Source: Oligoflexia bacterium
GTDB lineage: Bacteria > Bdellovibrionota > Bacteriovoracia > Bacteriovoracales > Bacteriovoracaceae
Direction of reading: 5' to 3'
Assembly: GCA_024229115.1 (NCBI GenBank)
Contig: JAAEST010000053.1
Span: 62,001-126,000 of the forward strand
Length of the DNA: 64,000 nt
Positions 16,934 to 26,368 of this stretch are shown piece after piece (the stretch's first letter is position 1; every line of letters starts with the position of its first letter). Below the pieces are notes generated by a model. The model was not told the origin of the DNA. It saw nothing but the letters and a program-made list of their open reading frames with translations, and did no database searches. The position numbers and the translations under genes were made by a program.

Positions 16934-18085
16934 GTGAAAAAATTAGCTTTTCTTTTATTTTTATTTCCATCTATGGTCATGGCCTATCCAAACTTTATTG
17001 GGATGGGTTATCAATCGTGTCTTACCTGTCACTATAACCCACTTGGAAATGGACCACTTAACGATTATGGACGAGCTCTTAGTGCTTCAACTATCTCAGG
17101 AAGGGCCTTCAGTGATGAAAAAGTAACTGATGAGGAACTTGGTGAAAAAAGTGGATTCATGTGGCAAAAGCCTATGGTTGATCGAGTAAGACCCGCTATC
17201 AACTATCGAGGTCTGTACTTAAAGAGAAACTTCTCTGAAAAGAATGAAGAAACAGAATGGATCAATATGGCCGCCAAAGCCAATGTGGTTGTTCGTCTTG
17301 GTCCAGAAGAAAATAAAGATAAACTAATCGCCAGTGCGACTATAGGTTATGCACCCACTCCAAAAGCAGTGGCCTCAACTTCCGATGAACCTAATTATAG
17401 AACTCGCGAACATTATATAGGATATCGCCCTAATGCGAACTGGGGACTTTATGCAGGTCTTATGGATAAGGCATTTGGAATACGTATCCCAGATCACATC
17501 GCCTACTCTCGAGTGACTACTGGTCTCACTATGAACGACCAGTCTCATGGTGTCCTCGTTCATTATGTTGCCGATAAGTACGAGCTTGCTGGTAATTATT
17601 TTATTGGTAACTTGAAAGATGAAGATGATGTTCGCCAAAAAGGTTTTTCCCTAACTGGTGAATACGGTCCTAAAGATTGGCGTGTTGGTCCAAGTATTTT
17701 AGTTAGTGAATCACTCTATTTAAAGAATACTATCATTGCAGCACACTCAAGGCTGGCCTTTGGTAAAGGTAATAGTATGCTCATTGAATTGGGTCAGGTT
17801 AAAAGAGATATCATTCCAACAAATCGATCTATCACAAGTCGCTATGGATTCTTTCAGGGGCACATTCTTTTAAAGAGAGGCCTCTATTTTTTAAATACTC
17901 TTGAATACTTTAAAAGTGATACAAACAGAGATGACCATGTTTTTCGTTGGGGACCTGGTGCACAGTACTTCATGATGCATGGATTAGAATTAAGAACAGA
18001 TATTTATAATACGAGAGTGTTCAGTAGTAATGCTGTCTCAGATGATACTTGGAATGTAACAGCACAGATTCACTTATGGCTTTAA
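16934..18085 (+). CDS. Outer-membrane-like protein with an N-terminal CxxCH motif
   Basis: A 383-residue exported protein with a signal peptide (about 1-17) and a CLTCH motif at 29-33 inside GYQSCLTCHYNPLGNG. A long beta-rich region follows with alternating hydrophobic strands and an aromatic ending (HLWL), suggesting a beta-barrel. I interpret it as a haem-bearing plug plus porin-like barrel, perhaps for electron transfer across the outer membrane (inference). It starts with GTG. It overlaps the start of the next gene by 10 bp. Confidence 0.7.
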   Translation: MKKLAFLLFLFPSMVMAYPNFIGMGYQSCLTCHYNPLGNGPLNDYGRALSASTISGRAFSDEKVTDEELGEKSGFMWQKPMVDRVRPAINYRGLYLKRNFSEKNEETEWINMAAKANVVVRLGPEENKDKLIASATIGYAPTPKAVASTSDEPNYRTREHYIGYRPNANWGLYAGLMDKAFGIRIPDHIAYSRVTTGLTMNDQSHGVLVHYVADKYELAGNYFIGNLKDEDDVRQKGFSLTGEYGPKDWRVGPSILVSESLYLKNTIIAAHSRLAFGKGNSMLIELGQVKRDIIPTNRSITSRYGFFQGHILLKRGLYFLNTLEYFKSDTNRDDHVFRWGPGAQYFMMHGLELRTDIYNTRVFSSNAVSDDTWNVTAQIHLWL

Positions 18086-19149
18086 GACTTAGAATTTTTA
18101 CATTCATTCTTTTTGTGTTGGTCAGCAGTACTTGGGCCGATAAATCGCAACTGATTTTTCAGAAGGCCAAAAAATCTTACTCTCAACAACGCTACTCCAT
18201 AAGCTTAAAAATTCTCGAGAGTCATTTTGACCTCCTTGGACCAAAGACTCCAACAGGAGCGATGGTTTTAGGAGCTTGGAATAATTATCATTTAAGAAAT
18301 TATTTTAGAGCTCAGAAAATTTGGGCCCATTTAATTCGTACACGCTTTGATAAAATAAATAAGGCGGTTGTTGCTTCCTATAGTAAAAATCAGTCTACCG
18401 ACTTTCTTCCTGACGATATTCCAGAGAAGATGCTCGGTTACTATTTTGAAAGATACAAGAATATGGTTGAGTACATGATCAAGCAATATGATCTCCTCTC
18501 AGCTGTTACATCAAAGAATCTTCAAGATGCGATCGTCATGTACAAAGACATTCTTATTGAGAATGAGATTGAAGAAGATGAAGTTGAAAAGCTTTGGGAA
18601 AAGTTAGAAAACTATAAAACTGCCCGTGAAAAAGTTATCTTCAAAAATAATTGGTATGTTTATACTGGACTATTAAGTTACAAAGATAAACTGGCCATTA
18701 AACAACCAAGTGGTGATGTGACAAATATCTCATCTTCAAGTCAAGGATGGTGCCTTGGGCTTGGTAAGCAATATGAAAATGCTTTTATCCGATATGCTGT
18801 AGAAGGTTGTTTTGGTAATCAATCAACAACAGTTGGTACTGATGATACAAATCTTAATTATTTTCAAAAAGATGTTCCAGCAGTTACCTTTATGGTGACG
18901 CCAAAACTTTCTTGGCGTACTCCAGCTCAGAATAGTTATATAGGTCTTGGGACACCGTTACTCTACCGTAAGGGTGATTTTACAGAGCCTGCCGGCTATG
19001 AAATCAGTGATAAAACACTTATCTCTTACGGGCTCACTGTTCATGGAGAATGGAAAATCCAGAAGTATGCTCTTTTCTTTCAAATGGGAAAAATTGCGAA
19101 GTTTAGTTCAGCACTGTGGCTAGCTGGATTTCAGTATCACTTTGATTAA
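18076..19149 (+). CDS. Exported protein with helical N-terminus and beta-barrel-like C-terminus
   Basis: A 357-residue protein. I chose ATG 18076 because it gives a clean signal peptide (about 1-21); an earlier in-frame start at 18049 lies within the previous gene. Residues 25-190 are helical and charged, TPR-like in feel (SYSQQRYSISLKILESHF). The rest is beta-rich and ends in an aromatic residue pattern (FQYHFD) typical of outer-membrane barrels. Its stop shares TTAA with the convergent gene at 19146. Confidence 0.68.
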   Translation: MALRLRIFTFILFVLVSSTWADKSQLIFQKAKKSYSQQRYSISLKILESHFDLLGPKTPTGAMVLGAWNNYHLRNYFRAQKIWAHLIRTRFDKINKAVVASYSKNQSTDFLPDDIPEKMLGYYFERYKNMVEYMIKQYDLLSAVTSKNLQDAIVMYKDILIENEIEEDEVEKLWEKLENYKTAREKVIFKNNWYVYTGLLSYKDKLAIKQPSGDVTNISSSSQGWCLGLGKQYENAFIRYAVEGCFGNQSTTVGTDDTNLNYFQKDVPAVTFMVTPKLSWRTPAQNSYIGLGTPLLYRKGDFTEPAGYEISDKTLISYGLTVHGEWKIQKYALFFQMGKIAKFSSALWLAGFQYHFD

Positions 19150-19529
19150 GGCATATTATTGATCCAAGTTCTTAGTGCATTGATGTCGGCCGTACTAAGT
19201 GGATCTTTATCTTTAGGCATATTTCCGCCGTATTTTTTTAACTTAACAATTAATGGACTGCGATCAGCATCGTTCTTGATAACTCTACCACTATCAATCC
19301 ACTTTTGATCAGTATCAAAAGCCGTCCAAGTATCATGAAAACGATCATGACAATCGATACATTGAGCTTGAATAATCTGATTAGCGGCACAAAGCTCAGT
19401 ATAAGAAGGATCAGCACAATTATTTACTTGAGCAAGGTTTCTATCCAGAGAGTTTGAATTAAAGCTCTGCCCACATCCACTAAAAAGTAGAATAGTTGTG
19501 AGCAATGTAATTGAACTAATCTTTTTCAT
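19146..19529 (-). CDS. Small cytochrome c-like lipoprotein
   Basis: A 127-residue protein with lipobox LFSGC (C19) and a single CIDCH motif at 57-61, followed by a C-terminal helix ending LRTWINNMP as in many monohaem cytochromes. No clear distal Met beyond that segment (MPKDKD near 105 could serve). It lies 3 bp downstream of the YceI gene on the same strand. Likely a periplasm-facing electron carrier or haem sensor. Confidence 0.78.
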   Translation of the reverse strand: MKKISSITLLTTILLFSGCGQSFNSNSLDRNLAQVNNCADPSYTELCAANQIIQAQCIDCHDRFHDTWTAFDTDQKWIDSGRVIKNDADRSPLIVKLKKYGGNMPKDKDPLSTADINALRTWINNMP

Positions 19530-19532
19530 TCT

Positions 19533-20015
19533 TTATTTTACAATTGGAAGAGAGGCAGTAATAACAACCTTATCCTTTACCCCAACACCCATATAATTGA
19601 TTCCTTTAAACTTATAATCAGAAAGCTTGAGAGGAAATTTAGCCACGAAATACTTTCCATTAATCTTATAAGAAAAAGGTACTTTCTTCTTCATACCTTT
19701 GATATTTACGATGGCACTTCCCTTTCCACCTTTAGCAACAGCTTTATCAATGACAATATAAGGGTGCTTTTTCATCTCTAACTTGTCTTTAAGGTGCTTA
19801 TCTCGTAAGTCCATTCCCGTCTTGAGACTCTTGACTGAAACTTTTACTTTCTTCGCTGTATATTGCCCGCCTTTATAAACGGCCTTTCCTTTTACTTTAG
19901 AACTATTGATTTCAAAGCTCCCCGCGGGACTTAACCCAACGACGACATTGACGCTTTTTTTAGCGAGTGTTGAAAGAGAGAATAAAAGGGATAAGATTAT
20001 AATTAATGATTTCAT
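19533..20015 (-). CDS. YceI-family periplasmic protein
   Basis: A 160-residue protein with a signal peptide (about 1-18) and the YceI lipocalin-like fold pattern: GSFEINSSKVKG, MDLRDKHLKDKLEMKKHP and a C-terminal VKDKVVITASL. Family members bind isoprenoid or amide lipids in the periplasm. It is co-transcribed with the small cytochrome-like lipoprotein. In several bacteria YceI genes sit near cytochrome b561 genes, so a redox link is plausible. Confidence 0.88.
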   Translation of the reverse strand: MKSLIIILSLLFSLSTLAKKSVNVVVGLSPAGSFEINSSKVKGKAVYKGGQYTAKKVKVSVKSLKTGMDLRDKHLKDKLEMKKHPYIVIDKAVAKGGKGSAIVNIKGMKKKVPFSYKINGKYFVAKFPLKLSDYKFKGINYMGVGVKDKVVITASLPIVK

Positions 20016-20079
20016 AAGGTCTCCTAGGAAGTATTTTAAACTAGTAAACTACTAAAATCATGCAAAAATAGTGAATTTT

Positions 20080-20110
20080 TTGAAACTTTTTTCCAAGCCA
20101 GACGTATAAT
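20080..20110 (+). promoter_or_regulatory. Candidate sigma-70 promoter for the small basic exported protein
   Basis: TTGAAA (20080-20085) and TATAAT (20105-20110) with a 19-bp spacer, slightly longer than ideal. A perfect 10-bp palindrome GTAAGCTTAC (20113-20122) lies at the expected transcription start, ahead of the ribosome site GGAGG and ATG 20138. Confidence 0.5.
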
Positions 20111-20137
20111 AAGTAAGCTTACACCATTGGAGGTTTT

Positions 20138-20461
20138 ATGAAGCTATTTAAGGTATTTACAGTTGTTATGTTATTAAGTGCGGCCACCATTACTAGTGCT
20201 TTTTCCTCGGATAATGCCCATAAAGGGAAAATGAGAGAAGAAAATTTTGCAAAATTCAAGGCCATGGCCATTGAAAGTATCGATAAGAAAATTGCTCAGA
20301 TGCAAAAAAATAAATCTTGTATAAGTTCAGCATCAAAAAGAGAAGATCTCAAGGCGTGCCGTAAAGCTGCAAAAGAAGCACAAAAGCAATTCAAAGAAGA
20401 ACGTCAGAAACGTCGTAGAGAGTGGAAAGAAAAACGTAAAAATTCTAAGAAACAAGATTAG
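20138..20461 (+). CDS. Small exported Lys/Arg-rich protein
   Basis: A 107-residue protein with a signal peptide (about 1-23) and a helical mature part very rich in Lys, Arg, Glu and Gln. It contains one Cys pair (C~69, C~83) that could form a disulfide. No family recognised; its size and charge recall periplasmic CpxP/Spy-like chaperones, but their motifs are absent. The ribosome site is strong (GGAGG). The stop shares TTAG with the convergent RND gene. A second protein of this style lies at 32902. Confidence 0.7.
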   Translation: MKLFKVFTVVMLLSAATITSAFSSDNAHKGKMREENFAKFKAMAIESIDKKIAQMQKNKSCISSASKREDLKACRKAAKEAQKQFKEERQKRRREWKEKRKNSKKQD

Positions 20462-23400
20462 TGTAACTGATCTCCAGAATTTTCATTTCCAGAAGGAAGC
20501 TTTTGAATAAAGCTTTCTTCTTTATTCCCTTTTTTCTTCCCTTCTTCATTTTCTGCTGGGGAAATCTCGGAGATTATCATCTCTTCATTATCATCAGTCT
20601 TTTTCTTGAGTAATTTATTTTTCAATTTAATGGCAAAGACCATAATTTCTCTTTGAATTTCAAGCATAGCTGGAAGGACAAAGAGTGTGAGCGTCGTTGC
20701 AAAGAGAAGTCCCCAACCCATACTGAGAGCTAATGGTTTAGTGAAACCTGAGTCTCCTCCAATTCCATAGGCCATTGGGAATACTCCACCAAGTGTAGTT
20801 AAACTTGTTAAAACGATTGGTCTTAATCTTGAGGCAGTTCCCTCAATAATATCTTCTCTTTTAAATGACAGCCATGATTTTCTTTTCTTGTTAACAGTAT
20901 CAACAAGCATAAGAGAGTCATTTACAACAACTCCGGCCATACCGATAATCCCCACAATTCCCATGACATCTATACTTTGCCCATGGAAATAGAAGGCCCA
21001 AATAACACCAATAATACCGAAAGGAATAGCTGAACCAATGAGTAATGGTTGAACAAAACTTTGAAGAACCATAGCAAGGATAAAGAGAATAAGGACAACA
21101 GAATACAACACTTTTGTAAGCATCGAGTTTTTATTCTTTTGAGCTTGTTCGTCAGCATCTCCAATATTAAAAGTTAAAAGAGGCATCTTCTTTTGAAGTG
21201 GTGCTATCGCTGTTTCTAATTCTTTTTGAAACTTCTCTTTCTTCACCTTTTTCTCATCATAAGTAACTTCGATTTCAGTCGTTCTTAGAAGGTTTGTATG
21301 AGAAATCTTTTGTAGAGTTCTCGCCTGAACCCATGTTCCTAAGTTACTGGCCTTAGTCATCTGACCATTACCTAAGTCAATTTTAATGAGTGAAAGATCT
21401 TCAAATTTAAGATTTTCATTATCTTGAAAGTAACCATAGATAGAAATATTAGTACCATTCATTCTTACTTCGTGAAGTTCCCTCTTTCTTATATATCCAG
21501 AGATCTGCACGACAACATCTCTTGTACTGATTGAGTATTCTTCAATTCTTTCAATATTTGGAATAAATTTCCAAGATGTTTGCATTAAATTAGGATCAAC
21601 AAAGATATCTTTCTTGTCTTTAACATCTTTAAGACTGGCCTTCACTTGATTAAGAACACTCTCTACTTCAAATGGTTTATCAGAAGTAACTTTGATTTTA
21701 AGAGTGTGATCTTTAGCATCGTCGTGACCATCCATTCTCTTGTCGACCTTAAGCATTTTATAAACATCTGCTTGAGACTTTTGAAGAGTATCTAGTTCAT
21801 TCTTAATAAACTCTTCAATATATGCCTTATCTTCCTCAATATTTGGATGAGTTTGATTAAAACGAATGGCTATATTTGAATATTTCAAATCATTATAACT
21901 TGTTCCATTAATATAGGCATAACCAAGATTTCCAGAAACATAACTATAGCGAGACTTATCAATCTTATTAATAATATCCCAAATAGGTTTTAGTTGCTTT
22001 TCTGTTTCTTCTATTGATTCACTATTAGTCAGTTCAACTAGGACTCTCACCTTTTCACTACCAATTCTTAAATCAAACTTCATAGGAACTTTTTCTTTAG
22101 CAAACCAAAGAGTAAATCCCATGAAAATAACCATTCCTGTCGTTAAGAAATATCTTCCCTTTAGCGCCCAACTAAGAAGTTTTTTATAACCTGAAAGAGT
22201 TCTCTTAAATATTTTTCTATTTTCAAAATCTTTATGAGAATCAGCTTTTGCAAAATGAACAAGGTGATTAGGTAGGATAAAGAAACTTTCAAACCAGCTT
22301 AATGCCAAAGAGATAATGACCACTAATGGTATGGCCCTTAAGATATGACTTAATCCATCTTCTCCAAAAAGAATTGGAACGAAGGCCACGGCAGTTGTAA
22401 GAATAGCTCCCGTAATTGGAATAATTGTTGTTTGAATCGCTTTTAAGGCAGCTTCTCGAGGTACATAACCCTTTTCAACAAATTGAGTATATTGTTCAGA
22501 AACAACAATCGCATCATCTACAAGTATCCCTAAAATAAGGATCATTCCTACTACTGAGATAAGGTCAATATTTATCCCTAGGTGACTAAGAAAAAAGAAT
22601 GTTGAAAAGTAAGCAAGAGGAAGACCTAAAGCAGTCATCACAGCAGAACGAAATCCTAAAAATAAACAAAGAACAACACCAACAAGAATCAAACCAAAGA
22701 GCCCATTAGAATTTAAAACATTAAGCTGTCGCTCAATATAAGCTGGACCATCACCCGTCGTAAGAATCTTAGCTCCTTCAGGAGCTTTCTTTCTCATTTT
22801 TGTAAATAAAGCCTCTGCCCTTTCTTTTAATTCAATTGTGTCGGTATCAAGATCCTTAAAGAGATGGATATTGATTGACTCTTCCCCATTCGTATAACCT
22901 TTATAAGTTCTCTTAGGATATCGATATTCAACAGTTGCAATTTCTTTAAGTCTAATAAAACGTTGTGATGCATTCCCTTTAATAATGGTATTTTCAATTT
23001 GTGCAAGGTCTCTCAGCTCATTATCAACCTGAACAGAGATATCGTTTTGACCACGATCAATCATCCCGAGGGGAAGAACTTCAAACTTACCTTTTAGGCT
23101 TCTCACAATATCATTCATTGTTAAACGATATTGAGAAAGTTTCTCTGGAATAAATTTTACAAAGAGAGATTTTTTACCACTACGGTCACTAACTTCAACT
23201 ATTCCATCGAGCTTTTTGATTTCTTTTACTAGCTCATCTTTAAAGAGAATATGTGTTGGGTTTTCACGATCAATTCCCATCAGCGCAATACTTGAAAACC
23301 AAAATGAAGTCATTTTTTCATTCTTCACAATGACTTCGTCAGTATCCTCTGGAAGATCACCTTCAACATTTTGAATAGCTGTCTTTACTTTTTCTACGAG

Positions 23401-23715
23401 GTCGTCAACCTCATCAAAGCCATCTTTAATCTTTAGAGTTATTTGAGTACTACCTGCTCTCGAGGTACTAGAAATCTCGTCTATTCCAGCAAAACTTTGA
23501 ACAGCTTCTTCTAATGGATAAGTGATAAACTTTTCCATTTGATCAGAACTGGCACCTGTCAAACTTGTAGAAATTTGAATTCTATTATTTTGAAACTGAG
23601 GAATCAGATCACGCTTCATATTCATAATGGCGATGAAACCAATAATAATCATGAAGGCACTCAGCGTATTAACGAGGAAACTATTGTCGACAAACTTTTC
23701 AAATAATTTTTTCAT
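20458..23715 (-). CDS. RND-superfamily efflux transporter (AcrB/HAE type)
   Basis: A 1085-residue inner-membrane pump with the full RND architecture: TM1, a large periplasmic loop, TM2-6, a second loop, TM8-12. The TM4 proton-relay Asp pair is seen in GILVDDAIVVSEQ, and the second half has GMAGVVVNDSLMLVD. The tail of about 60 residues is acidic and Lys-rich. No periplasmic adaptor or TolC gene is next to it, so it is either an orphan or works with partners elsewhere. The drug or metabolite substrate is unknown. Confidence 0.94.
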   Translation of the reverse strand: MKKLFEKFVDNSFLVNTLSAFMIIIGFIAIMNMKRDLIPQFQNNRIQISTSLTGASSDQMEKFITYPLEEAVQSFAGIDEISSTSRAGSTQITLKIKDGFDEVDDLVEKVKTAIQNVEGDLPEDTDEVIVKNEKMTSFWFSSIALMGIDRENPTHILFKDELVKEIKKLDGIVEVSDRSGKKSLFVKFIPEKLSQYRLTMNDIVRSLKGKFEVLPLGMIDRGQNDISVQVDNELRDLAQIENTIIKGNASQRFIRLKEIATVEYRYPKRTYKGYTNGEESINIHLFKDLDTDTIELKERAEALFTKMRKKAPEGAKILTTGDGPAYIERQLNVLNSNGLFGLILVGVVLCLFLGFRSAVMTALGLPLAYFSTFFFLSHLGINIDLISVVGMILILGILVDDAIVVSEQYTQFVEKGYVPREAALKAIQTTIIPITGAILTTAVAFVPILFGEDGLSHILRAIPLVVIISLALSWFESFFILPNHLVHFAKADSHKDFENRKIFKRTLSGYKKLLSWALKGRYFLTTGMVIFMGFTLWFAKEKVPMKFDLRIGSEKVRVLVELTNSESIEETEKQLKPIWDIINKIDKSRYSYVSGNLGYAYINGTSYNDLKYSNIAIRFNQTHPNIEEDKAYIEEFIKNELDTLQKSQADVYKMLKVDKRMDGHDDAKDHTLKIKVTSDKPFEVESVLNQVKASLKDVKDKKDIFVDPNLMQTSWKFIPNIERIEEYSISTRDVVVQISGYIRKRELHEVRMNGTNISIYGYFQDNENLKFEDLSLIKIDLGNGQMTKASNLGTWVQARTLQKISHTNLLRTTEIEVTYDEKKVKKEKFQKELETAIAPLQKKMPLLTFNIGDADEQAQKNKNSMLTKVLYSVVLILFILAMVLQSFVQPLLIGSAIPFGIIGVIWAFYFHGQSIDVMGIVGIIGMAGVVVNDSLMLVDTVNKKRKSWLSFKREDIIEGTASRLRPIVLTSLTTLGGVFPMAYGIGGDSGFTKPLALSMGWGLLFATTLTLFVLPAMLEIQREIMVFAIKLKNKLLKKKTDDNEEMIISEISPAENEEGKKKGNKEESFIQKLPSGNENSGDQLH

Positions 23716-23838
23716 AATGTTCCATTTACCATTATTTAAAGGGTTAGACTGCTCAAATGTATTAATTACAATGGTGCAACTCGTTGATAATACTGAATTT
23801 TCTTTACCTTTTTGTCAGCACTCAGTAAAATTTTTTAA

Positions 23839-24858
<1,020 letters not shown>

Positions 24859-24928
24859 ATTAACTCATAAGCTATGCTAATGACACGTCTTTATATTATA
24901 TAATTTCCATAAGTACTAAACACATTCT

Positions 24929-24969
24929 ATAAACCCCATGTTTTAAAAATTAAAAAATATGGGGTTTAT
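24929..24969 (+). promoter_or_regulatory. Strong hairpin burying the ribosome-binding site
   Basis: ATAAACCCCAT (24929-24939) and ATGGGGTTTAT (24959-24969) are perfect 11-bp inverted arms around a 19-nt AT-rich loop. GGGG at 24961-24964 is the only ribosome-site-like sequence for ATG 24971, so the stem would block translation. There is no T-run, so it is not an obvious terminator for the upstream gene. Confidence 0.6.
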
Positions 24970-24970
24970 T

Positions 24971-25312
24971 ATGAAAAGAACATTCGCAACACTACTCACA
25001 GTTATTTGGACTTTAAACATCTGCGCTTCTGATTTCGACAGGTACGCCATTACAATTTTCAAAGGCGAAAAAGTAGATATCAAGGTAATGACTGCTCCAA
25101 AATATGGCTGTAACCAGCAACTAAATGTAGATAAGTCACCAGAATCATTAACTATTACACATAAACAAACACCAAAAGGAATTCCATGTGACTTCCCAAT
25201 CAATGCAGCTAGCTCGGTTGATGTAAAAATCGATAACGAATGGGCCATGGACTACGATATGGATCTACTAGTTCCTCAAGGTGCAGAAGTAGAGATCAAA
25301 TACCAAAACTAA
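24971..25312 (+). CDS. Small exported protein, unknown function
   Basis: A 113-residue protein with a signal peptide (about 1-17). The mature part is beta-rich, with two Cys residues in the mature chain (C~46 and C~73) that may form a disulfide. I chose ATG 24971 rather than the in-frame ATG 24959, which lies inside the hairpin arm and has no ribosome site. No family recognised. Its leader hairpin suggests translation is regulated. Confidence 0.68.
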   Translation: MKRTFATLLTVIWTLNICASDFDRYAITIFKGEKVDIKVMTAPKYGCNQQLNVDKSPESLTITHKQTPKGIPCDFPINAASSVDVKIDNEWAMDYDMDLLVPQGAEVEIKYQN

Positions 25313-25447
25313 CACATTGCGTAAAATATTTTCATAGTCTGTAGACTTCTATTTAAGAACGTTCTATAAAGGCAAGACATCTCTCTCTCTCAAAGATGTT
25401 ATTGATTCCCAAGTATTAAGGGCACCTTACAAAATAGGAGATTACTT

Positions 25448-26368
25448 ATGCTTGGGAAACATTTCTTACTAAAAGCAGCCATTACATTTTCACTCTTAAC
25501 ATCAGTCTACGCTCAAAAAGAAAAAGACGATTTGGCCTATCTTGAAAATGATTTTGTCATTGAAACCGGAGTAAGTTTCACCCAAACGGAAAATGAAGAA
25601 GCCACCACTGCCATGCAAATGGGTCTGTATCGTCGTGGTCTTGTCATCAAAAATATTGACGACAAAAAAGTTAAGAGAATTCTAGAGATTGCCCTACAAG
25701 TAGATATTAATTCAAACGCAGAACTACAAAAACTAGATATTGAAATTATCCCTCTTGCCATTGATAGAAAATCAGAAAATGGTGGTCCGCTCACTTGGAA
25801 TGATCCTAATTCTCATAAAGATACAATGATTTTCTTTCCCATTGAGATCTCGAAAGACCTAGCAATGAAGATTGAAAGAGAAATAGCGGTCTATGCCTAT
25901 GGCTGGCAAGCCGGAGGTAACTTTCAAATCAATAAGGGTGCACCGAAAGCTCAGTGGATCTATGCTGAAATTGATGCTCGTTTTGCTGGATACAAAGACC
26001 TCAAAATTTCTAGTTTTGATGATGAATACCTTGGAGGCTTCTCCCTATATAATGTTGAAGCTCGTTTAGGATATGGAATGCAACTTACTGACAAAATTAG
26101 CATGCGCTTTATTCTTGGTGGATCATTTAGTACACATTGGTATCGCAAAGTATTCAATATGGTTGAGAATGCGACAAAAGGTATAAAGGAAACTCATGCT
26201 TTCGCTAGAGTCGAAATTGGTAACGATAGAAATGTTCTGTCAATTGAAGGTCATTATCAGCATATCGATAGTTATGCCAGTGACGATAACTTATATACTC
26301 ACGTTGAAGATGATAGCATTAATGAGCATGATTTTAGTCTATGGTTGAAATATAAAAGAAAGTTTTAA
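25448..26368 (+). CDS. Outer-membrane beta-barrel-like protein
   Basis: A 306-residue protein with a signal peptide (about 1-22), a beta-rich body and a terminal Phe (LKYKRKF), consistent with an outer-membrane barrel of about 10-12 strands. No family recognised. The ribosome site TAGGAG lies 7 bp before the ATG. An 8-bp inverted repeat (TTCCCAAG 25406-25413, CTTGGGAA 25451-25458) brackets the ribosome site and start codon. The stop shares TTAA with the convergent histidine kinase gene. Confidence 0.7.
   Translation: MLGKHFLLKAAITFSLLTSVYAQKEKDDLAYLENDFVIETGVSFTQTENEEATTAMQMGLYRRGLVIKNIDDKKVKRILEIALQVDINSNAELQKLDIEIIPLAIDRKSENGGPLTWNDPNSHKDTMIFFPIEISKDLAMKIEREIAVYAYGWQAGGNFQINKGAPKAQWIYAEIDARFAGYKDLKISSFDDEYLGGFSLYNVEARLGYGMQLTDKISMRFILGGSFSTHWYRKVFNMVENATKGIKETHAFARVEIGNDRNVLSIEGHYQHIDSYASDDNLYTHVEDDSINEHDFSLWLKYKRKF

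Noticed and set aside
20458-23715. RND pump as part of a complete tripartite operon
   Set aside because: No adaptor or outer-membrane factor gene is adjacent on the same strand.
25406-25458. 8-bp inverted repeat around the ribosome site of the 25448 gene as a switch
   Set aside because: The loop is 37 nt and the arm lies inside the coding start; chance is plausible, so it is only mentioned in that gene's entry.
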